Positions 27,720 through 37,299 of a stretch of DNA of 50,524 nucleotides are shown here, in pieces. Both the position numbers and the translations under genes were made by a program. How positions within the stretch are numbered: position 1 is the first letter of the stretch; each line of letters opens with the position of its first letter. Source of the stretch: Burkholderiaceae bacterium (GTDB lineage: Bacteria > Pseudomonadota > Gammaproteobacteria > Burkholderiales > Burkholderiaceae_A); the NCBI GenBank assembly GCA_018401615.1, contig JAGYKN010000012.1:1-50524 (forward strand), read 5' to 3'. The notes under the pieces were generated by a model. That model was not told the DNA's origin. It saw only the letters and a program-made list of their open reading frames with translations, and made no database searches.

Positions 27720-29998
27720 TTGTTCGAGGGCGGGTCTGGGGTGAAGTCGCTGGGAGCATCGCCCAACACAAAGCCGAGGGTCTCGACCCCAACCCCAGGA
27801 AGGTTTGCGGTCGTATAAAACTCATTGTTGAGTCGGATCACCCCAGCCGGCACGGGGCGTGCCACCTGCGCGATGCGCTTGCTGGTCTCGGCCACGAAGG
27901 AGATCCAGACTGGCAATGCAAGGCCACCCCCCGTCTCACGCTCGCCCAGAGAGCGGGGCTGGTCATAGCCGATCCAGGCCACGGCCGAGAACTGGCTGTG
28001 ATAGCCAGCAAACCATGCGTCTTGGGCATCGTTGGTGGTCCCAGTCTTGCCCCCGAGGTCTGATCGGCCAAGGGAGAGGGCCTTACGGGCGGTGCCCGAT
28101 CTCACCACATCCTGCAGCAGGGTGTGCGTGATGAAGGCGTAGCGTTCGTCGATGATGCGGGGGGCATCACCACCGGCTCGCGCGGGCTCACTGCGCGAGA
28201 GAAGGTTTCCGTGCTCGTCGATGACGCGATCGATGAAGTAGGGCGTGATGCGATACCCCCCGTTTGCAAATGCCGTGTATCCCGTGGCCATCTGCATCGG
28301 TGTCACGCCACCGGCCCCTAGGGCAAGCGTCAGATAGGGAGGGTTCTTAGAGGACTCAAAGCCAAAGCGACTGAGGTAATTCTGGCCAACACGCGGCCCA
28401 ATGGCGTGCAGCAGCCGAATGGACACCATGTTCTTTGACCTGGCCAGGGCCTGCCGAAGGCTGATCGGACCCTCGTAGATGCCATCGTAATTCTTTGGAT
28501 TCCACTCCTGTCCGCCTGTGATGCCGGGATCGAAGGTCACAGGTGCATCGTTGATGAGCGTGGTGCCGGAATAACCCCGTTCAAGCGCTGCCGCATAGAT
28601 AAAGGGCTTGAGGGTGGAGCCCGGCTGGCGATAGGCCTGGGTAACGTGGTTGAATTTGCTGCGTCGAAAGTCAAACCCTCCCACCAATGCACGCACCGCA
28701 CCGGTGTCATTCTGGAGGGCCACAAAGGCCCCCTCGACCTGGGGAACCTGGGTCAGTTCCCACTCGCCGCTGGGCATCAGGGCGATGCGCACAATGGCGC
28801 CTCGGCTGACCTTCAGATTGGCCGGCGCATTGGCCTCGAGCCCCTTGGCGGCGAAGTTGAGTCCGGCCGCATTGATCACGAACTCGCGGCCGCGAGGCCG
28901 CATCACTCGAACCTCCTGGCCAAGGGTGCTCATTACAACAGCTGTGAAGAGCCCATCGCTGTCTGGTCGATCCGAGAGGGCATCCTCGACCGCATCCTCT
29001 ATCTCCTCGGCCCTGCCAGAGGGCAGGACCAGCCGGCCCTCTGGCCCACGCCAGCCCTGGCGACGATCGAATTCAATGAGCGCATTTCGCAGCGCGGAGT
29101 GGGCGGCTCGCTGCTCATCGGCTCGGATGGTGGTAAAGACCGTGAGCCCGCGGCTGTAGGCGGCCTCCTGGAATTCACTAAAGAGCTGTTGGCGAACCAT
29201 CTCCGAGAGGTAGGCTGCATTGATGCTGTAGTCGTCGCTTCGGCCAATGACCCTGAGTTGCTCCTTCATGGCCCTCACAAACTGGCCGTCGCTAATCATC
29301 TCAAGCTTTCGCATGCGGCCTAGGATGTATTCCTGCCGAGCCTTGGCGCGCCTTGGGTTGACGACCGGGTTAAAGGCTGAGGGCGCCTTGGGCAGCCCGG
29401 CAAGCATGGCGGCCTCTGCAATGGTGAGGCGTTGGAGCGGCTTGCCAAAATAGATCTGCGCTGCTGAGGCAAACCCATAGGCTCGGCGTCCGAGGAAGAT
29501 CTGATTGATGTACAACTCAAGAATCTGAGACTTTGTCAGTTGTTGCTCGATCCGAAATGCAAGCATCACCTCGTAGAGTTTTCGCAGAAAGGTCTTGTCT
29601 GACGAGAGGTAGAAGTTGCGGGCGACCTGCATGGTGATGGTGCTTGCACCCTGGGCCCGACTCGCTGTCAGGAGGTTTGCGCCAGCCGAGCGAAAGATCC
29701 CCTGGACATCAATGCCACTGTGTTCGAAAAAACGGTCGTCCTCTGCGGCGAGGATGGCATCGATGAGGGATCGGGGCACCTCATTGAAGCGAACAACGCT
29801 TCTGCGCTCCTCGCCGAACTCGCCAATTAAGACGCCATCAGCGGTCATGATCCGAAGCGGCAGCTTGGGCCGGTAATCGGTCAGGGCGAGGACCTCTGGT
29901 AGCCGAGGCACGGCCAATGCCCAGACCAGCCCCACCAAGCCCACAAGGGCGATGAGACCAGAGAGCGCCACGGCGATGGCGTTGAGGAGCAGACGCAT
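27716..29998 (-). CDS. ponA: penicillin-binding protein 1A, bifunctional
   Basis: 760 residues; polymerises and cross-links peptidoglycan. A membrane anchor (about 8-30) is followed by the glycosyltransferase domain with EDDRFFEHSGID at 86-97 and QGASTITMQVARN, then the transpeptidase with the catalytic serine in STLK at 461-464, SKN at 521-523 and KTGTT at 651-655. All active-site residues are present. It diverges from aroK with only 41 bases between. In the Burkholderiales I know, a pilM-Q pilus cluster lies at this junction; it is absent here. Confidence 0.96.
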   Translation of the reverse strand: MRLLLNAIAVALSGLIALVGLVGLVWALAVPRLPEVLALTDYRPKLPLRIMTADGVLIGEFGEERRSVVRFNEVPRSLIDAILAAEDDRFFEHSGIDVQGIFRSAGANLLTASRAQGASTITMQVARNFYLSSDKTFLRKLYEVMLAFRIEQQLTKSQILELYINQIFLGRRAYGFASAAQIYFGKPLQRLTIAEAAMLAGLPKAPSAFNPVVNPRRAKARQEYILGRMRKLEMISDGQFVRAMKEQLRVIGRSDDYSINAAYLSEMVRQQLFSEFQEAAYSRGLTVFTTIRADEQRAAHSALRNALIEFDRRQGWRGPEGRLVLPSGRAEEIEDAVEDALSDRPDSDGLFTAVVMSTLGQEVRVMRPRGREFVINAAGLNFAAKGLEANAPANLKVSRGAIVRIALMPSGEWELTQVPQVEGAFVALQNDTGAVRALVGGFDFRRSKFNHVTQAYRQPGSTLKPFIYAAALERGYSGTTLINDAPVTFDPGITGGQEWNPKNYDGIYEGPISLRQALARSKNMVSIRLLHAIGPRVGQNYLSRFGFESSKNPPYLTLALGAGGVTPMQMATGYTAFANGGYRITPYFIDRVIDEHGNLLSRSEPARAGGDAPRIIDERYAFITHTLLQDVVRSGTARKALSLGRSDLGGKTGTTNDAQDAWFAGYHSQFSAVAWIGYDQPRSLGERETGGGLALPVWISFVAETSKRIAQVARPVPAGVIRLNNEFYTTANLPGVGVETLGFVLGDAPSDFTPDPPSNN

Positions 29999-30039
29999 AC
30001 AGCACCAAGTGTATCGCCTGATAGACTCATCCCTCGAAG

Positions 30040-30588
30040 ATGAAGCCCCTTCAGAACATCGTTCTCATCGGCCTGATGGGGGCAGGCAAGACCACCGTCG
30101 GTCGGCGTCTGTCCCAGCGGATTGGTCGGCCCATGGTGGACACAGACCAAGAAATCGAGCAGCGCTGCGGCACCTCGGTGGCAGTGATCTTTGAGGTCGA
30201 AGGAGAAGAGGGATTTCGGCGTCGGGAGGCCAAGGTTGTCGAGGAGTTGATGGCCCAGGAGGGCCTGGTCGTGACGACGGGTGGTGGCGCACCCATGGAC
30301 CCTCAGAATCAGACGCTCTTATCAAGGGGCTTTGTTGTCTATCTTGAGGCCGAACCTCGACTCCTCTGGACGCGTCTGAAGACTGACCAATCTCGACCCC
30401 TTCTCACCCAATCCGACGATCCGAGGGCCAAGATCGATGAGCTTCACGCGTTGCGAGACCCGATCTACCGGCGACTCGCTGATCTTGTGGTGTCGAGCAC
30501 AAAAGGCTCCTTGACGCAGGTTATCAACCAGATTGAGGCACGCCTCATTGATGAGGGGCTTTTCAGGCCCCTGTCGGAGAACGCATGA
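30040..30588 (+). CDS. aroK: shikimate kinase
   Basis: 182 residues; phosphorylates shikimate in chorismate synthesis. The P-loop GLMGAGKTT is at 11-19, shikimate-binding Asp in DTD at 34-36, GGG at 81-83, and the lid arginine in SRPLL near 118-122. The stop overlaps aroB (ATGATGA near 30585), so the two are one unit. The 41-base gap from ponA must hold the promoter; I see only a -10-like GATAGA. Confidence 0.95.
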   Translation: MKPLQNIVLIGLMGAGKTTVGRRLSQRIGRPMVDTDQEIEQRCGTSVAVIFEVEGEEGFRRREAKVVEELMAQEGLVVTTGGGAPMDPQNQTLLSRGFVVYLEAEPRLLWTRLKTDQSRPLLTQSDDPRAKIDELHALRDPIYRRLADLVVSSTKGSLTQVINQIEARLIDEGLFRPLSENA

Positions 30589-31706
30589 TGACTGACGCCA
30601 TGCAGGCCGTTGCCGGGCTGAGGGCCGATCTGACTGTGGCCTTGGGTGAGCGCAGTTATCCAATCTTGATTGGTGAGGGGCTGCTTGGGCAGCCAGCCCT
30701 CTGGCGGCAGGTCATCGGGGGTCAGCAGGTTGCGGTGATCACCAACGAAACGGTTGGCCCGCTCTATGCGCCAATCGTCTTAAAAGCCCTCGAGGGCCTC
30801 GGCCATGACGCCCTTTTGGTGACGCTCCCCGATGGCGAGTCGCACAAGACGATGACCACATTGACCACCGTCTTTGATGCCCTGATGTCAAGGCACCTGG
30901 GGCGGGGCGCCACCCTCTTGGCGCTTGGCGGAGGCGTTGTGGGTGACATGGCGGGATTTGCTGCTGCCTGCTATCAGCGTGGTGTGTCCTTCATTCAAGT
31001 GCCCACAACACTGCTGTCTCAGGTGGACTCGTCTGTTGGCGGCAAGACTGGGGTCAACCACCCCCTGGGCAAGAACATGATTGGGGCCTTCCATCAGCCC
31101 AAGGCAGTGGTCATTGACATGGAAGTCCTCAAGACCTTGCCGGAGCGAGAGCTCGCTGCTGGCCTTGCCGAGGTCATTAAATACGGCGCGAGCCTCGACC
31201 TTGATTTTTTCGAATGGCTGGAGGCCTCGATGCCTGCGCTGCGGGCCAGAGACCCCAGTGCCCTGGCCCACGCCGTCAAACGCTCCTGCGAGATCAAGGC
31301 CATGGTCGTTTCGCAGGATGAACGTGAGTCGTCAGGACGGCGGGCCATCCTCAATTTTGGCCACACGTTTGGTCATGCCATTGAGGCCGGGATGGGCTTT
31401 GGCACCTGGCTGCACGGGGAGGCAGTGGGCTGCGGAATGGTCATGGCGGCCTGTCTCTCGCAACGGCTGGGTCAACTCTCTGCCAGAGAGTCTGCACGCA
31501 TCAACCGATTGGTGGCGGCAGCTGGCCTGCCCGTGATGCCCCCACCCTGGACGCCGCAGGCCTATCTCCAATGGATGGCCCACGATAAAAAAGCCTCGGC
31601 CGGGCAACCCCGCTACATTGTGCTCAAGGGCATTGGTGATGCAGAACTCCGGCCGGTGGCCGAGCACCTCGTGATCGAGGCGATCTCGCTAAGCCAGCAG
31701 GGCTAA
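30585..31706 (+). CDS. aroB: 3-dehydroquinate synthase
   Basis: 373 residues; converts DAHP to 3-dehydroquinate using NAD and zinc. The NAD motif GGGVVGD is at 115-121, followed by [19 protein letters not shown]; the zinc ligands are expected in AEVIKYG and [11 protein letters not shown]. Starts at 30585, 30588 or 30600 are all possible; 30585 overlaps the aroK stop and was kept. Burkholderiales usually have dgt downstream; here a RAYT relative follows after 13 bases. Confidence 0.95.
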   Translation: MMTDAMQAVAGLRADLTVALGERSYPILIGEGLLGQPALWRQVIGGQQVAVITNETVGPLYAPIVLKALEGLGHDALLVTLPDGESHKTMTTLTTVFDALMSRHLGRGATLLALGGGVVGDMAGFAAACYQRGVSFIQVPTTLLSQVDSSVGGKTGVNHPLGKNMIGAFHQPKAVVIDMEVLKTLPERELAAGLAEVIKYGASLDLDFFEWLEASMPALRARDPSALAHAVKRSCEIKAMVVSQDERESSGRRAILNFGHTFGHAIEAGMGFGTWLHGEAVGCGMVMAACLSQRLGQLSARESARINRLVAAAGLPVMPPPWTPQAYLQWMAHDKKASAGQPRYIVLKGIGDAELRPVAEHLVIEAISLSQQG

Positions 31707-31719
31707 CGCGAAGGCCACG

Positions 31720-32457
31720 ATGGCGAGGCGCCCTCGACAGGTGGTGGCAGGCCGCAGTTATCACTTGGCCCAGTCGGGGCACGGCGATGAGTCGTTCTGC
31801 CTTGATGCAGATGATCGCCAGGCCTACCAGCAGATCTTCCTCGAGGCGGCGCTCGGTCTGGGTCTGTTTGTCCATGGCTGGACAGTCATTGGCCGAGAGG
31901 CCCACTGGCTGGTGACCCCGCAACGGCCTCGGGCCATGGCTGACGTTGTTCAACAGGTGGGGCGTCGATACGTTCGCCGCTTCAACGCGCGATGGCGTCG
32001 AACCGGAACGCCCTGGGCCGGCCGTTATCGGAGTTATTGGGTCGATCCAGCCTCTCATGGCCTTGATGTCTTGGTCTGGATGGCTTGGCAGTCTGTTCGA
32101 GCAGGCCTCTGCGCAGACCCGCTGGATTGGCCCTGGTCAAGCACCCCCCGCCTGGCGGGGCAGCAACAGGCGTCTCGGTTGGCCAACCTCAAGCTCATCG
32201 AGGGATATTGGTCTCTGGGAAACACCCCATTTGAGCGTGAGGCCGCCTTCAAGGGGCTCTTGCGCGAACCCCTTGCCCCGGCCGCCTTGGAGGGGATCAG
32301 CAGGGGCCTCTCCTTGGGATGGCCGCTGCTGGGCCAGGACATCTGGGCGCGCCTTGACCCGGCTGAGCAGTCTGAGTGGGTCATCCGGCCTCGTGGGCGG
32401 CCGACCAAGGAGGCGATCGGGCCCTCATCAATTGGGCCCCAATCAATTGGGCCTTGA
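31720..32457 (+). CDS. REP-associated tyrosine transposase (RAYT) relative, altered active site
   Basis: 245 residues of the Y1 transposase superfamily (IS200/RAYT). RAYTs nick single-stranded REP hairpins with one tyrosine. The fold is recognisable from RPRQVVAGRSYHLAQSG, YVRRFNARWRRTGTPW and AGRYRSYWVD. The HUH metal motif, normally P-N-H-x-H, reads G-R-E-A-H at 58-62: the first His is Glu60, the second is His62. The candidate catalytic Tyr84 (YVRRFN) remains. The protein may be inactive for nicking or domesticated. Its last codons run into a 15-bp tandem repeat. A gene of this type near gltB is, from memory, common in Burkholderiales, which argues for vertical inheritance. Confidence 0.75.
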   Translation: MARRPRQVVAGRSYHLAQSGHGDESFCLDADDRQAYQQIFLEAALGLGLFVHGWTVIGREAHWLVTPQRPRAMADVVQQVGRRYVRRFNARWRRTGTPWAGRYRSYWVDPASHGLDVLVWMAWQSVRAGLCADPLDWPWSSTPRLAGQQQASRLANLKLIEGYWSLGNTPFEREAAFKGLLREPLAPAALEGISRGLSLGWPLLGQDIWARLDPAEQSEWVIRPRGRPTKEAIGPSSIGPQSIGP

Positions 32458-32471
32458 TCACTTGGGCACCG
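32427..32471 (+). repeat. 15-bp tandem repeat at the end of the RAYT gene
   Basis: Three units with 15-bp period begin at 32427, 32442 and 32457. The first two share ATCAATTGGGCC exactly; the third is ATCACTTGGGCA. Each holds a CAATTG or CACTTG core. The repeat spans the stop codon (TGA 32455-32457) and encodes the repeated S-I-G-P tail of the protein. Confidence 0.8.
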
Positions 32472-32505
32472 ACCGATCTGTCCCCAATAAAACAACGCTG
32501 GCGGA

Positions 32506-32544
32506 TCAGAGCGTTATTAATTTGCTCTGACCCCAATTAATAAC
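32506..32544 (+). repeat. two interleaved palindromes, REP-like
   Basis: TCAGAGC (32506-32512) pairs with GCTCTGA (32524-32530) across an 11-base loop. GTTATTAATT (32513-32522) pairs perfectly with AATTAATAAC (32535-32544) across a 12-base loop. Each stem has one arm inside the loop of the other, so they exclude each other or form a pseudoknot. There is no T-run typical of a terminator. Next to a RAYT relative, this could be a REP-type recognition element; alternatively it is a leader or operator of gltB. Confidence 0.6.
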
Positions 32545-32576
32545 GGCCACCAAAGCGCGTCAAGGGGATTTCAGCT

Positions 32577-32605
32577 TTGATCTTATGGCCCGCGCCTTGG
32601 ATAAT
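32577..32605 (+). promoter_or_regulatory. sigma-70 promoter of gltB
   Basis: TTGATC (32577-32582) and GATAAT (32600-32605) are spaced by exactly 17 bases. Transcription from about 32612 would leave a 30-base leader with GAGGAG just before ATG 32642. The promoter covers the in-frame upstream ATG 32585, which supports 32642 as the real start of gltB. The palindrome cluster lies immediately upstream. Confidence 0.6.
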
Positions 32606-32641
32606 CTGCGGCTCGACATGCATTTAAAGAGGAGCCCCACC

Positions 32642-35600
32642 ATGGACGCGACTGGTCTTTACGATCCCTCCTATGAGCACGATGCCTGCGGGGTCGGCTT
32701 TGTGGCGCACATCAAGGGGGGCAAGTCTCACGCCATCGTTGAACAAGGCCTCCTGATCCTCAAAAACCTCGACCATCGTGGTGCGGTTGGCGCAGACGCA
32801 CTGATGGGTGATGGGGCCGGCATCTTGATCCAGGTCCCAGATGCCCACTTGCGAGAGGAGATGTCTCGTCAGGGGGTGGCACTTCCCCCCCAGGGTGAAT
32901 ACGGGGTGGGGATGGTCTTCCTACCCAAGGAGCGGGCCTCTCGCCTGGCCTGCGAGCGAGCCCTTGAGCGGGCTGTTGTGGCAGAGGGCCAGGTTGTGCT
33001 GGGCTGGCGAGATGTCCCCACCAACGCTGAGATGCCGATGTCCCCGACGGTAAGGGCAAAAGAGCCTCTCATTCGACAGATCTTCATTGGTCGTGGACCC
33101 GATGTCGTGGTGCAGGATGCGCTCGAGCGCAAGCTCTACGTCATCCGCAAGACCGCCTCGAGTGCGATCCAGTCCCTTCGGCTCCAGCATGGTCAGGAGT
33201 ACTACGTTGCCTCCATGTCGAGCCGAACGATTGTCTACAAGGGGCTCCTGCTGGCCGATCAGGTGGGGATTTACTTTAAAGACCTCTCTAACCCGCAGTG
33301 CCAGTCGGCCCTTGCACTGGTCCATCAACGCTTCTCGACCAATACCTTTCCTGAATGGCCCCTCGCTCACCCCTACCGCATGGTGGCCCACAACGGCGAG
33401 ATCAACACCGTCAAAGGCAACCACAACTGGATGCGGGCGCGTGAGGGCGTCATGGCCTCGCCCGTCCTGGGGGCTGATCTCCAGAAGCTCTATCCGATTA
33501 GCTTTCCCGGCCAATCCGACACCGCAACCTTTGACAACTGCCTCGAGTTGCTCGTGGCAGCGGGGTACCCGCTCGCCCATGCCGTCATGATGATGATTCC
33601 CGAGCCCTGGGAGCAGCACACCACCATGGACGAGCGGGGCCGCCGGAGCGCACACGAATATCACGCGTCGATGGTGGAACCCTGGGATGGCCCAGCCTCG
33701 ATCGTCTTTACGGATAGCCGTCAGATCAGGGCGACCCTCGGTCGAAATGGTCTTCGCCCGTCTCGATGCCATCGGTGACCTGGCGATCATGCTCTCCAGT
33801 CGGCGATACTATATCCGGGGTAGATCGTTTGCAAAAATGTGGCCTTAAGCGAAGAATATTGCCAGCGTTAGGCACGAATCACGCGGTAAAGCCAGCCTCT
33901 CGCCAGAGTCCACGTAAGCAGTGGATCGACAATGTTCAGTTGAAACCCGCTGCCACTGGCGCCAGGCACCAAATGCCCCAGCTACATGCGGTGGCTCATG
34001 ATCGCCAGCGGGCCTTTAGTTTTACAGCCAAGAGGACCTCAAGTTCCTCCTGGCTCCCATGGCGCAGGCCAGTGAAGGCTATCTCGGCTCGATGATGGGC
34101 AACGACTCTCCCCTGGCAGTCTTGTCAGACCGCAACAAGCCGCTCTACCACTACTTCAAACAACTCTTTGCCCGGGTCGCAAATCCGCCAATCAGTCCCA
34201 TTCGAGAGGCCATCGATGTCGTTTCATTTGTGGGCCCAAGCCCAATCTGCTCGACATCAGCAGGTCAATCCGCCACTGCGACTTGGGGTCAGCCAACCGA
34301 TCCTTGATTTTGCATCGATGCGCCGGCTGCGCGAGATCGAGCAACACACCCGTGGCAAGTTTCGCAGCCAGGTTATCGACATCACCTACCCAGTGCAGTG
34401 GGGCAAGGAAGGGGTTGAGGCAAGGCTCTCGACACTCTGCGTCGAGGCGATGGACGCCATTGCAGCGGGCGCCAATATTTTGATCATCAGTGACCGAGAC
34501 ATCAGCGCGGACCGGGTGGCCATTCCTGCCCTGCTCGCACTCTCGGCGATCCACCAGCACCTGGTCCGAGAGGGGCGCCGCACCTCTGCCGGCCTGGTGG
34601 TCGAGACTGGATCGGCAAGAGAGGTCCACCACTTTGCGGTCTTGGCCGGCTATGGTGCGGAGGCTGTCCACCCCTACCTTGCCATGGAGACGATCGTCGA
34701 CATCCATGCAGGGCTAAGTGGCGACCTCAGCGCAGAAAAGGCGATTTCTAACTTCATCAAGGCAATCGGCAAGGGCCTCTCCAAGGTGATGTCCAAGATG
34801 GGCATATCAACCTACATGTCGTACTGCGGGGCCCAAATCTTTGAGGCCATTGGCATTGACACGCCAACCATCAACCGTTATTTCACAGGAACGCCCAGCA
34901 CCGTCGAAGGCATCGGCATCTTTGAGATGGCTGAGGAGGCGATCCGGACCCACCGGGCGGCCTTCGGGAAGGACCCACTCCTGGCGACCATGTTGGACGC
35001 GGGCGGCGAGTATGCCTGGCGTGTGAGGGGCGAGGCCCACATGTGGACACCAGACGCCATTGCAAAGCTTCAGCATGCGACGCGATCGGGCAACTTTAAT
35101 TCCTACAAGGAGTACGCCCAGATCATCAATGATCAGAGCAGGCGGCACATGACGCTTCGAGGGCTCTTTGAGTTTAGGCTCGACAGCAGCAAGGCCATCG
35201 AGCTCGAGGAGGTCGAGCCTGCCGCAGAGATCGTCAAACGATTCGCCACGGGCGCCATGTCACTCGGGTCGATCTCAACAGAGGCCCACTCCACCCTGGC
35301 AGTCGCGATGAATCGGATTGGGGGAAAGTCCAACACGGGTGAGGGTGGCGAGGACAAGCGCCGCTACCGAGATGAGATGAAGGGCATCAAGATCAAGGCG
35401 GGCACCATGCTCTCCGAAGTGCTCGGTGCTGCCCAGATTGAATCTGACTATGCTCTAAGAGATGGCGACAGCCTGCGCTCGAAGATCAAGCAGGTGGCGT
35501 CTGGTCGCTTTGGGGTGACAGCTGAGTACCTGGTCTCGGCTGACCAGGTCCAGATCAAGATGGCCCAGGGCGCAAAGCCTGGAGAGGGCGGCCAGCTGCC

Positions 35601-37278
35601 GGGCCCGAAGGTTTCTGAATACATCGGCAGCCTGCGCCACTCGGTCCCCGGTGTGGGACTCATCTCACCGCCGCCGCATCACGACATCTACTCCATTGAA
35701 GACCTGGCCCAGCTCATTCACGATCTCAAGAATGTGGCCTCCCAGGCAGCCATCTCCGTCAAGCTGGTCTCCGAGGTGGGGGTTGGAACCGTTGCCGCAG
35801 GGGTGGCCAAGGCCAAGGCAGACCACCTTGTCATCGCCGGCCACGACGGCGGCACAGGCGCCTCGCCCCTGTCATCGATTAAGCATGCCGGTTCTCCCTG
35901 GGAGATCGGACTCTCCGAGACCCAGCAGACCCTGGTGCTCAACGGACTGAGGAGTCGAATTCGAGTCCAGGCGGATGGTCAGATGAAGACTGGCCGAGAT
36001 GTCGTCATCGCGGCCCTCCTGGGCGCTGATGAAATGGGATTTGCAACCGCTCCGCTTGTGGCCGAGGGCTGCATCATGATGCGAAAGTGCCATCTCAACA
36101 CCTGTCCCGTTGGCGTGGCCACCCAAGACCCTGAACTGAGAAAACGCTTCCAAGGCAAGCCCGAGCATGTGGTGAATTATTTCTTCTTCGTGGCCGAGGA
36201 GGTCAGGCAGATCATGGCGCAGCTGGGCATCGCTCGATTTGAAGACCTGGTTGGACGCGTTGACCTCCTTGATAGTCGAAGAGGCATCGAGCACTGGAAG
36301 GCCAGGGGCCTGGATTTCAGTCGGCTCTTTGCCGCGCCTGGGAGCCTGGATGCTGCCAGCCGGCGTCACACCCAGCGTCAGGATCATGGCCTTGAGAAGG
36401 CGTTGGACCTGCGCCTCATCGAGAAGGCCCGGGCGGCCATCGAACGGGGTGAGAAGGTCCACTTTATTGAGCAGGCTCGAAATGTGAACCGAACGGTCGG
36501 GGCCATGTTGTCGGGTGAGTTGGTGCGTCGACATCCAGATGGCCTTGCGGACGACACCATTCACATCCAACTCGAGGGCGTGGGTGGCCAGTCTTTTGGC
36601 GCATTTCTTGCCAAGGGAATCACCCTCTATCTCATTGGCGATGCAAACGACTACACCGGCAAGGGCCTATCTGGGGGCCGCATCGTTGTTCGACCGTCGA
36701 TCGAGTTTCGAGGGGAGGCCCACGACAATATTGTGGTGGGCAATACCGTGCTCTATGGCGCCACATCTGGTGAGGCCTTCTTCCGCGGCGTTGCCGGTGA
36801 GCGTTTTGCGGTCCGACTATCGGGTGCCACCGCTGTGGTCGAGGGCACCGGAGACCATGGCTGCGAGTACATGACAGGCGGGACCGTTGTGGTGCTTGGG
36901 AAGACTGGCCGCAACTTCGCGGCGGGCATGTCTGGGGGCATCGCCTATGTCTACGACGTCGATGGCGAATTCGCGAGTCGATGCAACATGGCCATGGTGC
37001 AGTTGGAGCCCGTGCTCTCAGAGGCTGATCAGACCAAGCAGGTCGATCCCGCCGTCTGGCACCTCGGCGCCACCGATGAGCAACAACTGCGCCGACTCCT
37101 AGAGGATCACCTCCGGTGGACGGGAAGCGCCCGTGCCCGAGACATCCTAGACGATTGGTCTCGGGCGAGGAGTCGCTTCGTCAAGGTCTTTCCATCTGAG
37201 TACAGGCGGGCGCTGGCCGAGATACACGGGCGGCAGATGTCAGCCGCACCGGCCCATCCACAGGCTGTGGGCGTTTAA
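32642..37278 (+). pseudogene. gltB: glutamate synthase large subunit, frame broken in one segment
   Basis: GltB transfers the glutamine amide to 2-oxoglutarate; with GltD it makes glutamate. The span fits about 1545 codons, the family length. From ATG 32642 a 15-residue propeptide precedes the nucleophile Cys16 (HDACGVGFVAHIKG). The first frame is good to about 33770 (TLGRNGLRPSR) and stops at TGA 33776. From there to about 34270 the protein is recognisable only in pieces across frames (for example [25 protein letters not shown]). From [10 protein letters not shown] on it is intact to TAA 37276, including FMN-domain segments and the 3Fe-4S cysteines in [15 protein letters not shown]. Conserved sequence on both sides suggests sequence error. 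Confidence 0.9.
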
Positions 37279-37299
37279 TCACCTCTTTAAGGACAGACC

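Noticed and set aside
32921-33790. Long minus-strand open frame opposite gltB
   Set aside because: It mirrors the coding strand of gltB, has no ribosome site and no recognisable protein features; such antisense frames are common in GC-rich genes. The same applies to minus-strand frames at 300-800, 1078-1698, 23086-23805 and 35872-36570.
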